DNA of 64,000 nucleotides, taken from Marinobacterium alkalitolerans (GTDB taxonomy: Bacteria > Pseudomonadota > Gammaproteobacteria > Pseudomonadales > Balneatricaceae). Position 1 is the stretch's first letter. The number at the start of each line of letters is the position of its first letter. Under the pieces are notes generated by a model. That model was not told the DNA's origin and ran no database searches. It saw only the letters and a list, made by a program, of their open reading frames with translations. The stretch lies in NCBI RefSeq assembly GCF_017776525.1, contig NZ_JACVEW010000012.1:1-64000 (forward strand), written 5' to 3'. Position numbers and translations under genes: made by a program. Positions 42,966-52,151 of the stretch are shown one piece after another.

Positions 42966-45401
42966 TTATGCCTTGGTTGTCATGACACAGGGGACCTCTG
43001 CCGCTTCGGAATCAGCGTGGATAACGCCATCCTCGTCGGCATAGGCTTCACAAATGAAGGAGGGTTTGAACACCAGCACCCAGCTGGGCACCAGCAGCAT
43101 GGCCGCCGCGCCGTTGAGCACGACCATCACGATCAGCAACAAAGCCGCTTCCGCCTGGAAGCGCAGATCGGACAGCACCACCCACATGACGATGCCGGCA
43201 ATCAGCGTGATCGCGGTAAAGCTGACAGCGAGTCCGGTGGTGCGAATCGCCCGGCGAACGGCCGCCTGAAGATCACCCAATGCGACCATTTCCGAGCGAA
43301 TGCGATCCATCATGTAAATGGAGTAATCGATACCGATACCGACACCCACGGCGATGATCGGCACCGTATTGGAATTGATGCCCATCCCGCTCAGCCCCAT
43401 GTAGGCGTACGTCAGTGTGGTCGCGAACAGCATGGCACCGAACATCATGGTGCCGGCCATAAAGGAGGTGTAGAAGAAGGTCACCATGGCGAAGATCAGC
43501 AGAAACACCAGCGGCAGCACCCAGAGGTTGGTTTCAAAAGCCGCTTCGTTTTGCGAGGCGATAACACCGATGGTGCCCCCGGCCAAACGGATGGTCAGCC
43601 CTTCAACCTTGCCCTCGTTTTCGGCGATCCACTGCTTGGCGGTGTGGATCGCACGGCGCAGGGTCTCGCCCTTGTGATCCTTGTAATAGAACACCAGGTT
43701 GGCCACGCGCTCATCACTGTCCACAAACTCCTTCAGCGCCCCCGGGATCGGGTTGGACATCATGTAGGTGAACATCAGACCGCCTACGTACATGGGGTCA
43801 TCCGGAATCTGCGCCCAGCGCGGATCGTTGTTGTGTAGCAGTCGATTGACCTGCTTCACCAGATCGGGAATGCCCTTGGCTCCACCCACGCCGGGGTCGA
43901 GCAGCATGTGACGCTCGAGATCAGCCAGCGCCTTGAGCACTTCGGGCCGCTTGATCCCCCCCTTTTCATCGGTCTCCGCAACGATGTACATCTCCTCGGA
44001 GCCCGGGAAACTGTCGTTGATCGCCTTGGACGAGAGGTTGTAATCATGGTCCTGATACAGGATGGGCGAGCCCGGTTCGGATTCACCGATCACCACATGG
44101 GAGGAGAAATAGAAGCCAGCACACAGCAGAAGCGCCGCAATGCCCAGCGCCTTTTTGGCCGCCTTTTGACCGCTGATCAGATCGGCACAGACATAGCCCA
44201 CGTTGCGGAAAATATTGTGCTTGATACCGGTCGCCTTGGGTTTCGGCAACACTGAAAGCAGCAGCGGCACCGCCAGCAGGACGGTAATGATGATGCTCAG
44301 TGCCCAGATCGAGGCATAGTGCGCCAGCTTGGTATTGAGCGGGATGGAACCGATGGCAATCAGCAGCAGACCGATTGCATCTGAAACCACGCCCAGGCTG
44401 CCCGGACGGAACAGGCTTTCAAAGGTCAGGCGCGCGGCCAGGTGGTGGTTATCGTGCGAGCTGAGCTCAAGGTAGTAGCGCTCGACCAGCTGAATGCCAT
44501 GCGACATGGCGCGGGCCGAGATCAGGAAGGGAATCACCAGGCTAAGCGGGTCCAGGTTATAGCCGAACAGGGAGATGATCCCGACACCCCAGATCGAGGA
44601 CACAATCACGCCTGCCAGCGGGATGAACACGCCGTACGCCTTGCGGAAATAGAACACCAGCAGCGCCAGCATGATCAGCGCAGTGAACAGGAAAATCTCG
44701 ATGATCTGATCCAGATACTGGTAGGCCCAGCCCACCAGCATGGGCTGACCGGTGACGTGTATTTTTACGCCATCAGCCGCTTCCTGCTCCCGCATCTGCT
44801 GGATATGTGCATAGGTGGCGGCATAGTCCAGCTTGCCCTCGATCAGCTGCGCTTTCACCAGCGCCATATGCAGATCCGGGCTGACCAGCGGCCCCAGCAC
44901 ACGGGGGTCCGCTGCCACGTCCTTGCGCAGCGTGTTGAGCTGCTCAGTATTCAGGTCCGTGTGCTCCGGGTTGTAATAGGGCTCGGAATTGACATTGCCC
45001 TCGGGCGTCAACCAGACCTTGCGCGAGTTGCGATGGGTGACGCTGGTCACCAGGTTGTGATCGACGCCCGGCAGCGAATCCACCGCTTGCGTAATCCGAT
45101 GAATACGCGCCAGTGCGTCATTATCAAAGATGTCATGTTCGGTGAATTCGACACCGACAATGATCACATTGGCTCCCCCAAAGGATGCCTTGATGTCATT
45201 GTGCAGCTCGATGTAGGGATGGCTCTGCGGCAACAGGTCCGCAAAATCGGAATACATTTTCACGCCGGGAATCTGGGCGGCAAACCAGAGAGTCGCCAAC
45301 AGAATCAGCGCGAGTATGGTTTTGGGATAGTTGAACAGCTTCTGGTCGAGACTGTGCAACCAGTGAGTGGCCCGATGGGCACTGGCAGATCGTTTATCCA
45401 T
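42966..45401 (-). CDS. RND/MMPL-family transporter
   Basis: 811-residue inner-membrane protein with two large periplasmic loops and twelve predicted helices. The N-terminal helix (TILALILLATLWFAAQIPG) is followed by a porter-like domain; transmembrane segments include LMLALLVFYFRKAYGVFIPLAG and VIVSSIWGVGIISLFGYNLD, and later GVGIGIDYSIYMMDRIRSEM (a sterol-sensing/MMPL signature) and FTAITLIAGIVMWVVLSD. The class exports hydrophobic molecules without an MFP partner in the operon. Genes for DUF1302 and DUF1329 follow directly, so a three-part lipid or aromatic transport system is likely. It carries no drug-specific landmarks. Confidence 0.9.
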   Translation of the reverse strand: MDKRSASAHRATHWLHSLDQKLFNYPKTILALILLATLWFAAQIPGVKMYSDFADLLPQSHPYIELHNDIKASFGGANVIIVGVEFTEHDIFDNDALARIHRITQAVDSLPGVDHNLVTSVTHRNSRKVWLTPEGNVNSEPYYNPEHTDLNTEQLNTLRKDVAADPRVLGPLVSPDLHMALVKAQLIEGKLDYAATYAHIQQMREQEAADGVKIHVTGQPMLVGWAYQYLDQIIEIFLFTALIMLALLVFYFRKAYGVFIPLAGVIVSSIWGVGIISLFGYNLDPLSLVIPFLISARAMSHGIQLVERYYLELSSHDNHHLAARLTFESLFRPGSLGVVSDAIGLLLIAIGSIPLNTKLAHYASIWALSIIITVLLAVPLLLSVLPKPKATGIKHNIFRNVGYVCADLISGQKAAKKALGIAALLLCAGFYFSSHVVIGESEPGSPILYQDHDYNLSSKAINDSFPGSEEMYIVAETDEKGGIKRPEVLKALADLERHMLLDPGVGGAKGIPDLVKQVNRLLHNNDPRWAQIPDDPMYVGGLMFTYMMSNPIPGALKEFVDSDERVANLVFYYKDHKGETLRRAIHTAKQWIAENEGKVEGLTIRLAGGTIGVIASQNEAAFETNLWVLPLVFLLIFAMVTFFYTSFMAGTMMFGAMLFATTLTYAYMGLSGMGINSNTVPIIAVGVGIGIDYSIYMMDRIRSEMVALGDLQAAVRRAIRTTGLAVSFTAITLIAGIVMWVVLSDLRFQAEAALLLIVMVVLNGAAAMLLVPSWVLVFKPSFICEAYADEDGVIHADSEAAEVPCVMTTKA

Positions 45402-45419
45402 GGGAAAACCGTCTTGTTG

Positions 45420-46436
45420 TTATTGTGTATGTACTGACGTGAGCGTGCCGTTCCCGCCGGCGACCAGCAGCTCACCGTCGTCCAGCTCAATCAGGGAACG
45501 CAGCCAGACCGGACCGGTATCCACACTGAGGCGCCGCCAGACCGAGTCTTCCCGGGTTAACAGAGTGCCGTTCTCTCCGGTGGCGAAAAGCCCGGTACCG
45601 GTGTGGGAAATGCCATAGAGCGGGGCTGCTACCGGCGTGTGTTCCTGTTGCCAGCTGGCACCACCATCAGAGGTGTGCAGGATCATGCCATCCAGCCCGA
45701 CCACCCAGCCGCGCCCAGGTGAACTGAAGTAGGCATCCAGGGGATAAAAGTCATTGGGGATATAATCCAGCGTTTGCCAGTTGCGGCCGCCATCCTCAGT
45801 GCGTGCCACCAGGCCAAACTCACCGGTCATCAGGGCTGTTTGCGGATCGACAAACTGAATGCTGGACAGCATGGCGTCTTCATTCAGACTGGTTTCAGAC
45901 CAGCTGTTACCGGCATCACGGCTGACCATCAGGGTTGAAAAGCTGCCCACCGCCCAGAAGCTGCCATCGGGGGCACAGGTCGCTGCCAGCATGTTTTCAG
46001 GTGTCGGCAGCGCATGACGCGTCCACTGTTGAGCCTCTGCATCTGCGTGCCAGATCTCGCGCTCAAAGCTCAGGGCAATCAACGAGCCATCCGGACAGGT
46101 ATCCACATCGATCAGATTGGGAGCGCCGTCCAGTATTCGCCGCTGCCAGGGGGATTGACTGGTTTGACGTGTGAGAATCAGGCCGTCGTTGCCCACCGCA
46201 ACCTGCAGGCTTGAGTTGAGAGTCAGTGCCTGAATCTGGTCTGTACGCCGTACCGGATTTTCACGCTCTTTCTCAACGTCCGACAGGTTCAATGGGGCTT
46301 CACAGCCTGTCAGCAGCATGAGGCAACCGCTGAACGCAGATGCAAGAAGAAAACGGCTCACTTTCAGCGGATGGCCACTCGGGCAGCACACAGGCGCAGG
46401 CTGGCACGCCGCTGTCGTATTTTTTTCTAATATCAT
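45420..46436 (-). CDS. YCF48/BNR-repeat lipoprotein
   Basis: 338-residue beta-propeller protein related to YCF48 (photosystem II assembly factor), with repeated (S/A)-x-D-x-G-x-x-W BNR-type blades: VSRDAGNSWSETSL, RTEDGGRNWQTLDY, HTSDGGASWQQE. A lipoprotein signal is visible further in: VSRFLLASAFSGCLMLLTGC; the ATG at 46436 would give a long N-terminal region, so GTG 46361 is possible although neither has a good ribosome site. First gene of the RND operon, 40 bp after the predicted sigma-54 start. The propeller may bind the RND protein's periplasmic part. Confidence 0.85.
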   Translation of the reverse strand: MILEKNTTAACQPAPVCCPSGHPLKVSRFLLASAFSGCLMLLTGCEAPLNLSDVEKERENPVRRTDQIQALTLNSSLQVAVGNDGLILTRQTSQSPWQRRILDGAPNLIDVDTCPDGSLIALSFEREIWHADAEAQQWTRHALPTPENMLAATCAPDGSFWAVGSFSTLMVSRDAGNSWSETSLNEDAMLSSIQFVDPQTALMTGEFGLVARTEDGGRNWQTLDYIPNDFYPLDAYFSSPGRGWVVGLDGMILHTSDGGASWQQEHTPVAAPLYGISHTGTGLFATGENGTLLTREDSVWRRLSVDTGPVWLRSLIELDDGELLVAGGNGTLTSVHTQ

Positions 46437-46487
46437 CGCTTTTTATTCTTCTGATGAATGGGTTCTTGGCTCGGCTCAACTAGTGTC

Positions 46488-46503
46488 AGCAACTGCTGTG
46501 CCA
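46488..46503 (-). promoter_or_regulatory. Sigma-54 promoter of the YCF48-RND-DUF1302-DUF1329 operon
   Basis: On the minus strand TGGCAC-AGCAG-TTGCT, a perfect -24/-12 element (GG and GC separated by 10 bases). The predicted start is near 46476, 40 bp before ATG 46436. Enhancer-like sites lie about 119 and 150 bp upstream of the GG (46613-46628, 46644-46659). It resembles the dmpK promoter at 55401-55416 in sequence and layout. Confidence 0.85.
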
Positions 46504-46612
46504 GAACGGCAAAAGAAAAATAAAAAGCTTTAAAAACATGATGTTAAAATTTAAATCATGAATAAGTACTGCCCATTCCGCTTTTGCTAACACGCGTATT
46601 ACCCCAAGGGGG

Positions 46613-46628
46613 TTCATCAAATAATCAA
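46613..46628. promoter_or_regulatory. DmpR/XylR-like enhancer site, proximal
   Basis: TTCATCAAATAATCAA matches 14 of 16 positions of TTGATCAAATGATCAA, the strong DmpR-type site at 55581. Its centre is 31 bp from the next site (46644-46659), three helical turns as in known DmpR/XylR promoters. Confidence 0.6.
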
Positions 46629-46643
46629 TGCCGCAAAAAGCGT

Positions 46644-46659
46644 TTGTTCAAATCATTAA
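46644..46659. promoter_or_regulatory. DmpR/XylR-like enhancer site, distal
   Basis: TTGTTCAAATCATTAA, matching 13 of 16 positions of TTGATCAAATGATCAA. Centre 31 bp from the proximal site and about 150 bp from the GG of the sigma-54 promoter. Singly it could be chance; the paired spacing is the support. Confidence 0.5.
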
Positions 46660-46824
46660 AGTCCGTGAGGTTTTATAGAAGGGACTGCAGGCGGTGTTGG
46701 ACAGATTATTTTCTTATTACATATTAGTCTTTGATAATCATTGATTCATACAAAAAAAGAATTAGGATTCCCTGCCTCTCAGCGCGGCCCGGCCGCCTGG
46801 TTGTATAGCGAACTGAGGCATCTC

Positions 46825-48075
46825 ATGAACAAAACAGAAAACCTGAGCGGTTTTGCTCTACTGCTGCTCGTCGTCAGTGCCGGCAGCCTGGCACTGGAAC
46901 CCGATATCTTTTTCCGTCTGCTCATCGGCCTGGGACTGGGCTACGCCCTGACCCGCTCTGCGCTGGGGTTTGCCGGCAGCGTTAACCGCGCCTTCAGAGC
47001 CGGTTCAACCAAACTGATGCGTGCATTGATGCTGATGTTTGCCGCCACGGCCATCGCAACGACCGCCTTTCTGTATAACCAGAACCCGAAGGATCTGGAC
47101 CTGTGGGTCAACCCGATCAATGCAGGTCTAGTGATCGGCGGACTGCTGTTCGGGTTTGGCATGTCATTCGCCAGCTGCTGTGCATCCGGCGTACTGACCT
47201 ACTTTTCCAGCAATCTGACGCGTCCGGCGTTGATTCTGCTGTGCTTTGGTGCCGGGGTATTTCTTGGCTTTCCTCTGCAAGCCACTCAGCCGTGGATTAC
47301 GGATACGCTGATTTCGACCCAGACCTATGCGAACCAGGGCGTGTATCTGCCCGACCTGTTTCCGAATGACCCGATGAAAGGCTACTTTGGCGCTATCCTG
47401 CTGACGCTCCTGTTTGCGGGCCTGGTGAGCTGGCTGGCCCACCGCTACGAGCAGCATCGCCGCCGTAACGATACTTACATTGGTGTTGCCGCCGAAAAGG
47501 CTCAGGAAGAGCAGTCTTCCAGCAATATTGGCCAGCACCCGTTCTTCAGCCACCAGACGTATGAGGCGCTGTTCGTCTCCCGCTGGTCCATGACCACCGG
47601 CATCGCTGTCATCGTTGTGCTGTTCACCCTGCTGATGGGCGTGACGGGTGCCGGCTGGGGTGCCTCCTCACCCTTTGGTTTCTGGTTTGGCCGCCTGCTG
47701 ATCGCCTTCGGTGCTGATCCGGCCGCCATCGCCGCATTTACACACCGACCGGTCGAAGTGTTTACCATGCCCTTCTTCAGTCACCCGGTGAACGTGCAAA
47801 ACCTTGGCATCATGCTGGGCGCCATGGTGTCACTCTTGCTGGCAGGCCGTTTCTTCGGCAGCATGTCAAAAATGCGGTTGAGCGTAAAAGAAGCCCTGCT
47901 GCTGATCATTGCCGGGCTGGCCATGGGGCTGGGCACCCGCTTTGCCAATGGCTGTAACGTGGGCGCACTGTTCACACCGATTGCCAACTTTTCGCTCTCC
48001 GGCTGGATCTTTCTGGTCTTTATGGTCGCAGGTGGCGTTATTGGCAACCTGACCGGGAAACGACTGCAATCCTGA
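46825..48075 (+). CDS. YeeE/YedE-family sulfur transport protein
   Basis: 416-residue polytopic membrane protein of the YeeE/YedE (TsuA-like) family, which imports thiosulfate or related sulfur compounds in characterised members. Two homologous halves each bear the conserved Cys-containing signature: GMSFASCCASGVLTYFSSNL in the first half, and MGLGTRFANGCNVGALFTPIANF in the second. About ten helices are visible. Start ATG 46825 is chosen because GAGG lies 7 nt before; the longer frame from 46741 starts at TTG and lacks a ribosome site. The region 46437-46824 holds the divergent promoters, including that of the RND operon. Confidence 0.88.
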   Translation: MNKTENLSGFALLLLVVSAGSLALEPDIFFRLLIGLGLGYALTRSALGFAGSVNRAFRAGSTKLMRALMLMFAATAIATTAFLYNQNPKDLDLWVNPINAGLVIGGLLFGFGMSFASCCASGVLTYFSSNLTRPALILLCFGAGVFLGFPLQATQPWITDTLISTQTYANQGVYLPDLFPNDPMKGYFGAILLTLLFAGLVSWLAHRYEQHRRRNDTYIGVAAEKAQEEQSSSNIGQHPFFSHQTYEALFVSRWSMTTGIAVIVVLFTLLMGVTGAGWGASSPFGFWFGRLLIAFGADPAAIAAFTHRPVEVFTMPFFSHPVNVQNLGIMLGAMVSLLLAGRFFGSMSKMRLSVKEALLLIIAGLAMGLGTRFANGCNVGALFTPIANFSLSGWIFLVFMVAGGVIGNLTGKRLQS

Positions 48076-48102
48076 CCACGGGTTGAAAAAATGTCTGCTC
48101 AC

Positions 48103-48138
48103 CCACATGATCTGTAATACCTATTACAGATCATGTGG
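48103..48138. promoter_or_regulatory. 16-bp perfect palindrome overlapping the nemA ribosome site
   Basis: Left arm CCACATGATCTGTAAT (48103-48118), loop ACCT, right arm ATTACAGATCATGTGG (48123-48138). Every pair matches. The right arm ends in the GGAG ribosome site (48137-48140), 9 bp before the ATG. It looks like an operator for a TetR- or similar repressor, and the RNA hairpin would also mask the ribosome site. No T run follows it, so it is not a terminator. Confidence 0.7.
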
Positions 48139-48146
48139 AGTGACTG

Positions 48147-49205
48147 ATGCCAACCTTGTTCGATCCACTGCAGGCAGGCGCCCTGCACTTGCGCAACCGT
48201 ATCGTGATGGCCCCGCTAACCCGTTGCCGGGCTGAAGCCGACCGGGTGCCGGGCGAGCTGATGGTGGAATATTACCGTCAACGTGCCAATGCCGGCCTGA
48301 TCATCTCCGAAGCCACCTCCGTGACCCCCATGGGTGTCGGTTACCCGGATACACCGGGCATCTGGTCTGAAGCACAGGTGGAAGGCTGGAAAAAAGTCAC
48401 CGATGCGGTTCATGCTGAAGGGGGATTGATCGTGCTGCAGCTGTGGCATGTGGGCCGTATTTCTCACCCCAGCTACCTTAATGGCGAACTCCCGGTGGCA
48501 CCCAGTGCAATCAAGCCGGAAGGCCATGTGAGCCTGATCCGCCCCAAAGTGGAATATCCCACCCCTCGTGCACTGGAAACAGACGAAATCCCCGCCATTG
48601 TGGAGGCGTACCGCCAAGGCGCCGAAAATGCCAGGGCAGCAGGGTTTGACGGCGTGGAGATCCATGGCGCCAATGGTTACCTGCTGGAGCAGTTTTTGCT
48701 TGATGGCACCAACACTCGTACCGATGAGTATGGCGGCTCGCTCGAAAACCGAGCGCGCTTGATGCTGGAGGTGACCGATGCCGTGGTATCGGTGTGGGGC
48801 GCTGATCGCGTCGGCATGCACCTCTCTCCTCGTGCCGATGCCCACTATGTAAGCTGCAGTGACCGGGAAGCGACCTACGGCTATGTGGCAGAAGAGCTGG
48901 GCAAACGCAATCTGGCCTTTATTTGCACCCGCGAGCATGTGGCCGAAGACAGTATCAGCCCAATGCTGAAGCAGCGTTTTGGTGGTGTCTATATCGCCAA
49001 CGAAGCCTTTACCGGCGTATCCGCGCAGGAGTATGTGGCTCAGGGCACAGCTGATGCGGTTGCTTTCGGCAAGCCCTATATTGCCAACCCGGACCTGGCA
49101 CCGCGCATCGAAAAAGGTGCCGACTGGAATGAGCAGGACCCGAGCACTTTCTATGCATCCACTGCCAAAGGCTATACCGACTATCCGGCAATGAGCGGAT
49201 CCTGA
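48147..49205 (+). CDS. nemA: Old yellow enzyme (N-ethylmaleimide reductase-like)
   Basis: 352-residue FMN ene-reductase that reduces activated C=C bonds and nitro compounds with NADPH. TIM-barrel landmarks: LFDPLQAGALHLRNRIVMAPLTRCRA, LQLWHVGRISHP, VEIHGANGYLLEQFLLDGTN and RTDEYGGSLENRARLM. Later SPMLKQRFGGVYIANEAF and AFGKPYIANPDL bind FMN. Probably a detoxifying enzyme for electrophiles; nemA is often controlled by a redox or electrophile-sensing repressor, which fits the palindrome in front of it. The start ATG 48147 follows GGAG by 6 nt. Confidence 0.93.
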   Translation: MPTLFDPLQAGALHLRNRIVMAPLTRCRAEADRVPGELMVEYYRQRANAGLIISEATSVTPMGVGYPDTPGIWSEAQVEGWKKVTDAVHAEGGLIVLQLWHVGRISHPSYLNGELPVAPSAIKPEGHVSLIRPKVEYPTPRALETDEIPAIVEAYRQGAENARAAGFDGVEIHGANGYLLEQFLLDGTNTRTDEYGGSLENRARLMLEVTDAVVSVWGADRVGMHLSPRADAHYVSCSDREATYGYVAEELGKRNLAFICTREHVAEDSISPMLKQRFGGVYIANEAFTGVSAQEYVAQGTADAVAFGKPYIANPDLAPRIEKGADWNEQDPSTFYASTAKGYTDYPAMSGS

Positions 49206-49214
49206 AACAGAAAC

Positions 49215-49240
49215 GCCCCTCATCTGAGGGGCGCTTTATC
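49215..49240 (+). terminator. Bidirectional terminator between nemA and dmpB
   Basis: CGCCCCTC-ATCT-GAGGGGCG (49215-49234) is a strong 8-bp hairpin; CTTTAT follows on the plus strand and TTTCTGTTT on the minus strand. It sits 10 bp after the nemA stop and 18 bp beyond the dmpB stop, so it ends both transcripts. Confidence 0.85.
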
Positions 49241-49251
49241 AGCAAGCCTGA

Positions 49252-50175
49252 TCAGGTTAACGCGGTCAGGAAGCGCTCGTTGAGCTGGCGGTCATGATAG
49301 AAGATCGCCTTGCCCAGTTCGTCCGCATCCCAGGTCACCGGCTCATGATCCGGGTAGTGGTAGTCACCGCCACAGAACACTTCGGTACGGTTGCCGGACG
49401 GGTCAAAGAAGTAGATGGTCTTGCCGTGTGTGAGGCCGTGACGGGTCGGGCCGATATCAATTGAGGTATCGGTCATGGAGATCAGGTCGGCTGCACGCAG
49501 TACGTCTTCCCAGGTATCCAGGAAGAAGGAGGCATGGTGAAACATGCCGGGTTCAGGGTGGTCGATGAAGGCGATGTCATGTGCTTTCATGCTGGCTGTC
49601 AGGAACTGGGCCACACGCTTGCCATCCGGCGTCAGTACCTGCTCGGCCAGATCAAAGCCGAGCACGTCGCGGAACAGCTCCAGCGTTTTGTCCAGATCGA
49701 CACCGTACAGCAGGCAGTGGTCAAAACGGGTCGCCTTCATGCCCTGCAGTCCGCGCGGCCAGGCTTCCGGGTTGCGGTTTGACAGTCCCCACTTGCCGGT
49801 CTGCTTTTTGGTGGCATAGAGTTCAAATGCGTGCCCACTGGGCGCAACGAAACGCAGGCGGCGCCCACAGTCCTTCAGTTCGCCCTCCGGCACCTCTTCC
49901 ACCTCGCAGCCAAAGGCTTTCAGGTCCTGATGCAGGTTGTCCAGCACGTCTTCATCCAGGCATTTGAAGCCCATGAAGTCCATACCCGCCTGGTCGGCTT
50001 CACGCAGCACCACGGAAAACTTGTCCACTTCGGTCCAGCCCTTGAGGTATACCCGGCCCTGATCATCACGGTCCATTTCGATCAGGCCGAGCAGGTCGAC
50101 GTAGTGTTTCAAGGCTTCATCCATATCCAGCACGCGGATTTGAACATGTCCCGGACGCATTACACCTTTTTTCAT
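49252..50175 (-). CDS. dmpB: Catechol 2,3-dioxygenase
   Basis: 307-residue extradiol dioxygenase that opens catechol next to the hydroxyls to give 2-hydroxymuconic semialdehyde. Starts [20 protein letters not shown] and closely follows XylE/DmpB throughout: first His of the iron site in [55 protein letters not shown] (second His and the glutamate region [21 protein letters not shown]). Start ATG 50175 is chosen by homology and by AGGTG upstream; the longer frame starts with GTG at 50184. Last gene of the dmpKLMNOPQB operon. Confidence 0.97.
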   Translation of the reverse strand: MKKGVMRPGHVQIRVLDMDEALKHYVDLLGLIEMDRDDQGRVYLKGWTEVDKFSVVLREADQAGMDFMGFKCLDEDVLDNLHQDLKAFGCEVEEVPEGELKDCGRRLRFVAPSGHAFELYATKKQTGKWGLSNRNPEAWPRGLQGMKATRFDHCLLYGVDLDKTLELFRDVLGFDLAEQVLTPDGKRVAQFLTASMKAHDIAFIDHPEPGMFHHASFFLDTWEDVLRAADLISMTDTSIDIGPTRHGLTHGKTIYFFDPSGNRTEVFCGGDYHYPDHEPVTWDADELGKAIFYHDRQLNERFLTALT

Positions 50176-50218
50176 AGTCTTCACCTTAACTGTTATTGTT
50201 CTGTTGTTGACCCGTTTG

Positions 50219-50572
50219 TTATTTCGTCTGGCTTTGAGGCCTGATCTCGGGCGGGTCCGGTTCGATCACCAGATCACCGCGTGCGAAGATCCGACACGCC
50301 AGGACGGTTCCAGCGGACTCCTGCTCCGGCGAAATCCAGGCCCGGCTCATCCGCTTGCTGAAGTACTCACCCTGTAAAACGTGGATACGGCACTTGCCAC
50401 AGCCACCACCTCTGCAACCAACCGGTATCAGGTGTTGCCCTGCCCGCTCCATGGCGACCAGCACACTGACGTCCGATTTGGCGCGAAACCCGTCCTGCTC
50501 AGTCGCGTTCAGGGTAATGAGGTGCTCGGTAACGGTCTCCTGCTCGAGGCAGGTGTGATTATTGTTATTCAT
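50219..50572 (-). CDS. dmpQ: [2Fe-2S] ferredoxin DmpQ/XylT
   Basis: 117-residue plant-type ferredoxin, which reactivates catechol 2,3-dioxygenase by reducing its oxidised iron. Cluster ligands are in [13 protein letters not shown] (CxxxxCxxC) and the fourth in VLACRIF. It lies immediately upstream of dmpB, as in other meta-cleavage clusters. A 143-bp gap, longer than other gaps in this operon, separates it from dmpP; I see no separate promoter in it. Confidence 0.92.
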   Translation of the reverse strand: MNNNNHTCLEQETVTEHLITLNATEQDGFRAKSDVSVLVAMERAGQHLIPVGCRGGGCGKCRIHVLQGEYFSKRMSRAWISPEQESAGTVLACRIFARGDLVIEPDPPEIRPQSQTK

Positions 50573-50715
50573 GCTCTGACCTCAGTTTCTGCCCGGGTCA
50601 CGGGCACTGACTCTGTTCAGATCATCGGCTGTTGCCGGGCGCATAACCACCCACAGAGGTGGAAAGTTATAATCCCGAAAGCGGTCATATGGGCCTGCAC
50701 GCCAGGCCCTCAGAT

Positions 50716-51777
50716 TCAAATCCGTTTGAACAGGGCCGAGCGTGTCTGCTCCTCGGCACCGTCTGCCGCGGTCACAAAGCGTTCCATGTGGATATCCCGC
50801 TCGAACAGGCGCCCCTGCATCAGCGTGGTAATGGCTGCATCGATCATCGGTGGCGGGCCGCACAGGTAAGCCTTGTGCCCGCTGAAACGGTTATCGAAAT
50901 ACCTAGCGGCCGCCTCGTGTACGAAGCCCGTAAAGCCTGCCCAATTGTCGTCCGCCTGCGGCTCGTTCAAGGCAGGGATGTAGTGGAAGTTGTCATGCTC
51001 CCGATTCAGCGCCTCGAACAGTTCATGGTTGTAGAGCTCAGAGACATTGCGCGCCCCCTGGAACAGGTAGATCTGGCGGCTGTCACCCTCTTCCAGCATG
51101 TCGAGAATCATCGACTGCGGACTGGACAACCCTGATCCGCCAGCGATGAAAATCGCATCCTGCTCATCGGATTTGCGCACGAAGAACTGACCGTAGGGAC
51201 CGGACACATCCAGCGTATCGCCCACCTGCAGGGTTTCATGCAGCCAGGTAGTGCCGGCACCTCCGGGCACCAGGCGCACATGCAGCTCCAGCTGCCGACT
51301 GTCTGACGGCTTGTTCGCGATGGAAAAGGCACGCGTACCTTCCACACCGGGGATGCGCAGATTCACGTACTGGCCGGCCTGGAATTCCATCTCGTCATCC
51401 AGTTCAAAGGTAATGCCCTTGATGGTGGGCGACAGGTCGACGATATCCTTGACGGTACCGACGAAGTCCCGTACCGGATGGCCGGCAAAATCCGGGTCAA
51501 CGTCGATATCCGCTTCGATCACCAGGTCGGACTCCGGCATGGCACAGCAAGCCAGCACCTTGCCTTCATCACGCTCCATGTCCATCAGCGCAAAGGGCGA
51601 GGCGTTGCCGATATCGGCGTCACCCTCCAGCACCTGCACCTTGCAGGTGGCACAGGTGCCATGCCCACAGGCGAAAGGCAGCCAGACGCCCTGGCGCAGA
51701 GCGGCATCCAAAATGGTCTGCCCCTCCTCGACTTCCACCACATCGCCGGTGGGTTCTACGGTCACTTCATAGCTCAT
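50716..51777 (-). CDS. dmpP: Phenol hydroxylase reductase component P5
   Basis: 353-residue NADH-dependent reductase passing electrons to the diiron hydroxylase. The N-terminal plant-type [2Fe-2S] domain has CGHGTCATCKVQVLEGD and a later cysteine in VLACCAMPES. The FAD domain carries RAFSIANKPSD; the NAD domain contains FIAGGSGLSSPQSMILDML. It matches DmpP length (353). Immediately downstream of dmpO. Confidence 0.96.
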   Translation of the reverse strand: MSYEVTVEPTGDVVEVEEGQTILDAALRQGVWLPFACGHGTCATCKVQVLEGDADIGNASPFALMDMERDEGKVLACCAMPESDLVIEADIDVDPDFAGHPVRDFVGTVKDIVDLSPTIKGITFELDDEMEFQAGQYVNLRIPGVEGTRAFSIANKPSDSRQLELHVRLVPGGAGTTWLHETLQVGDTLDVSGPYGQFFVRKSDEQDAIFIAGGSGLSSPQSMILDMLEEGDSRQIYLFQGARNVSELYNHELFEALNREHDNFHYIPALNEPQADDNWAGFTGFVHEAAARYFDNRFSGHKAYLCGPPPMIDAAITTLMQGRLFERDIHMERFVTAADGAEEQTRSALFKRI

Positions 51778-51788
51778 AACGGTGTTCC

Positions 51789-52151
51789 TCAGACTCCAGC
51801 GCCCTGATACCCCTTCAGCTCCGGGGTCTGGAAGCGCAACAGGGATTTGTGCCCGATGCCCTGATCCTGAATCGACACATCCATTTGCGGTTCAAAGGGC
51901 TGTCCATCCAGCAACCAGGTGGTCTTGCTCCAATCCACCTGATCCCATTCCGGGTGCAGGGAAAAGCCTTCCGGCATTACCTCCTCAATCAGTGCCCGAA
52001 AAGGCGTCTCGGGCGGCAGCGGATAGGCAAAGGCGGCGCAGAACATCAGGTGGTGATCCCAGCCCACGTATACCACCTGGTTGCCGTGGAAGTTTTCAAA
52101 ACGATCTTTTACATCGCCTGTATAGTCCGGCGTAATTGCATGTACTGGCAT
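51789..52151 (-). CDS. dmpO: Phenol hydroxylase component P4
   Basis: 120-residue protein equal to DmpO, a small subunit of the multicomponent phenol hydroxylase with no catalytic residues of its own. Features PVHAITPDYTGDVKDRFENFHGN and VYVGWDHHLMFCAAFAYPLPP are typical. Start ATG 52151 (RRMPVHA) is chosen by homology with DmpO; the open frame extends to 52199 without support. The 76-bp gap to dmpN holds a small hairpin. Confidence 0.93.
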   Translation of the reverse strand: MPVHAITPDYTGDVKDRFENFHGNQVVYVGWDHHLMFCAAFAYPLPPETPFRALIEEVMPEGFSLHPEWDQVDWSKTTWLLDGQPFEPQMDVSIQDQGIGHKSLLRFQTPELKGYQGAGV

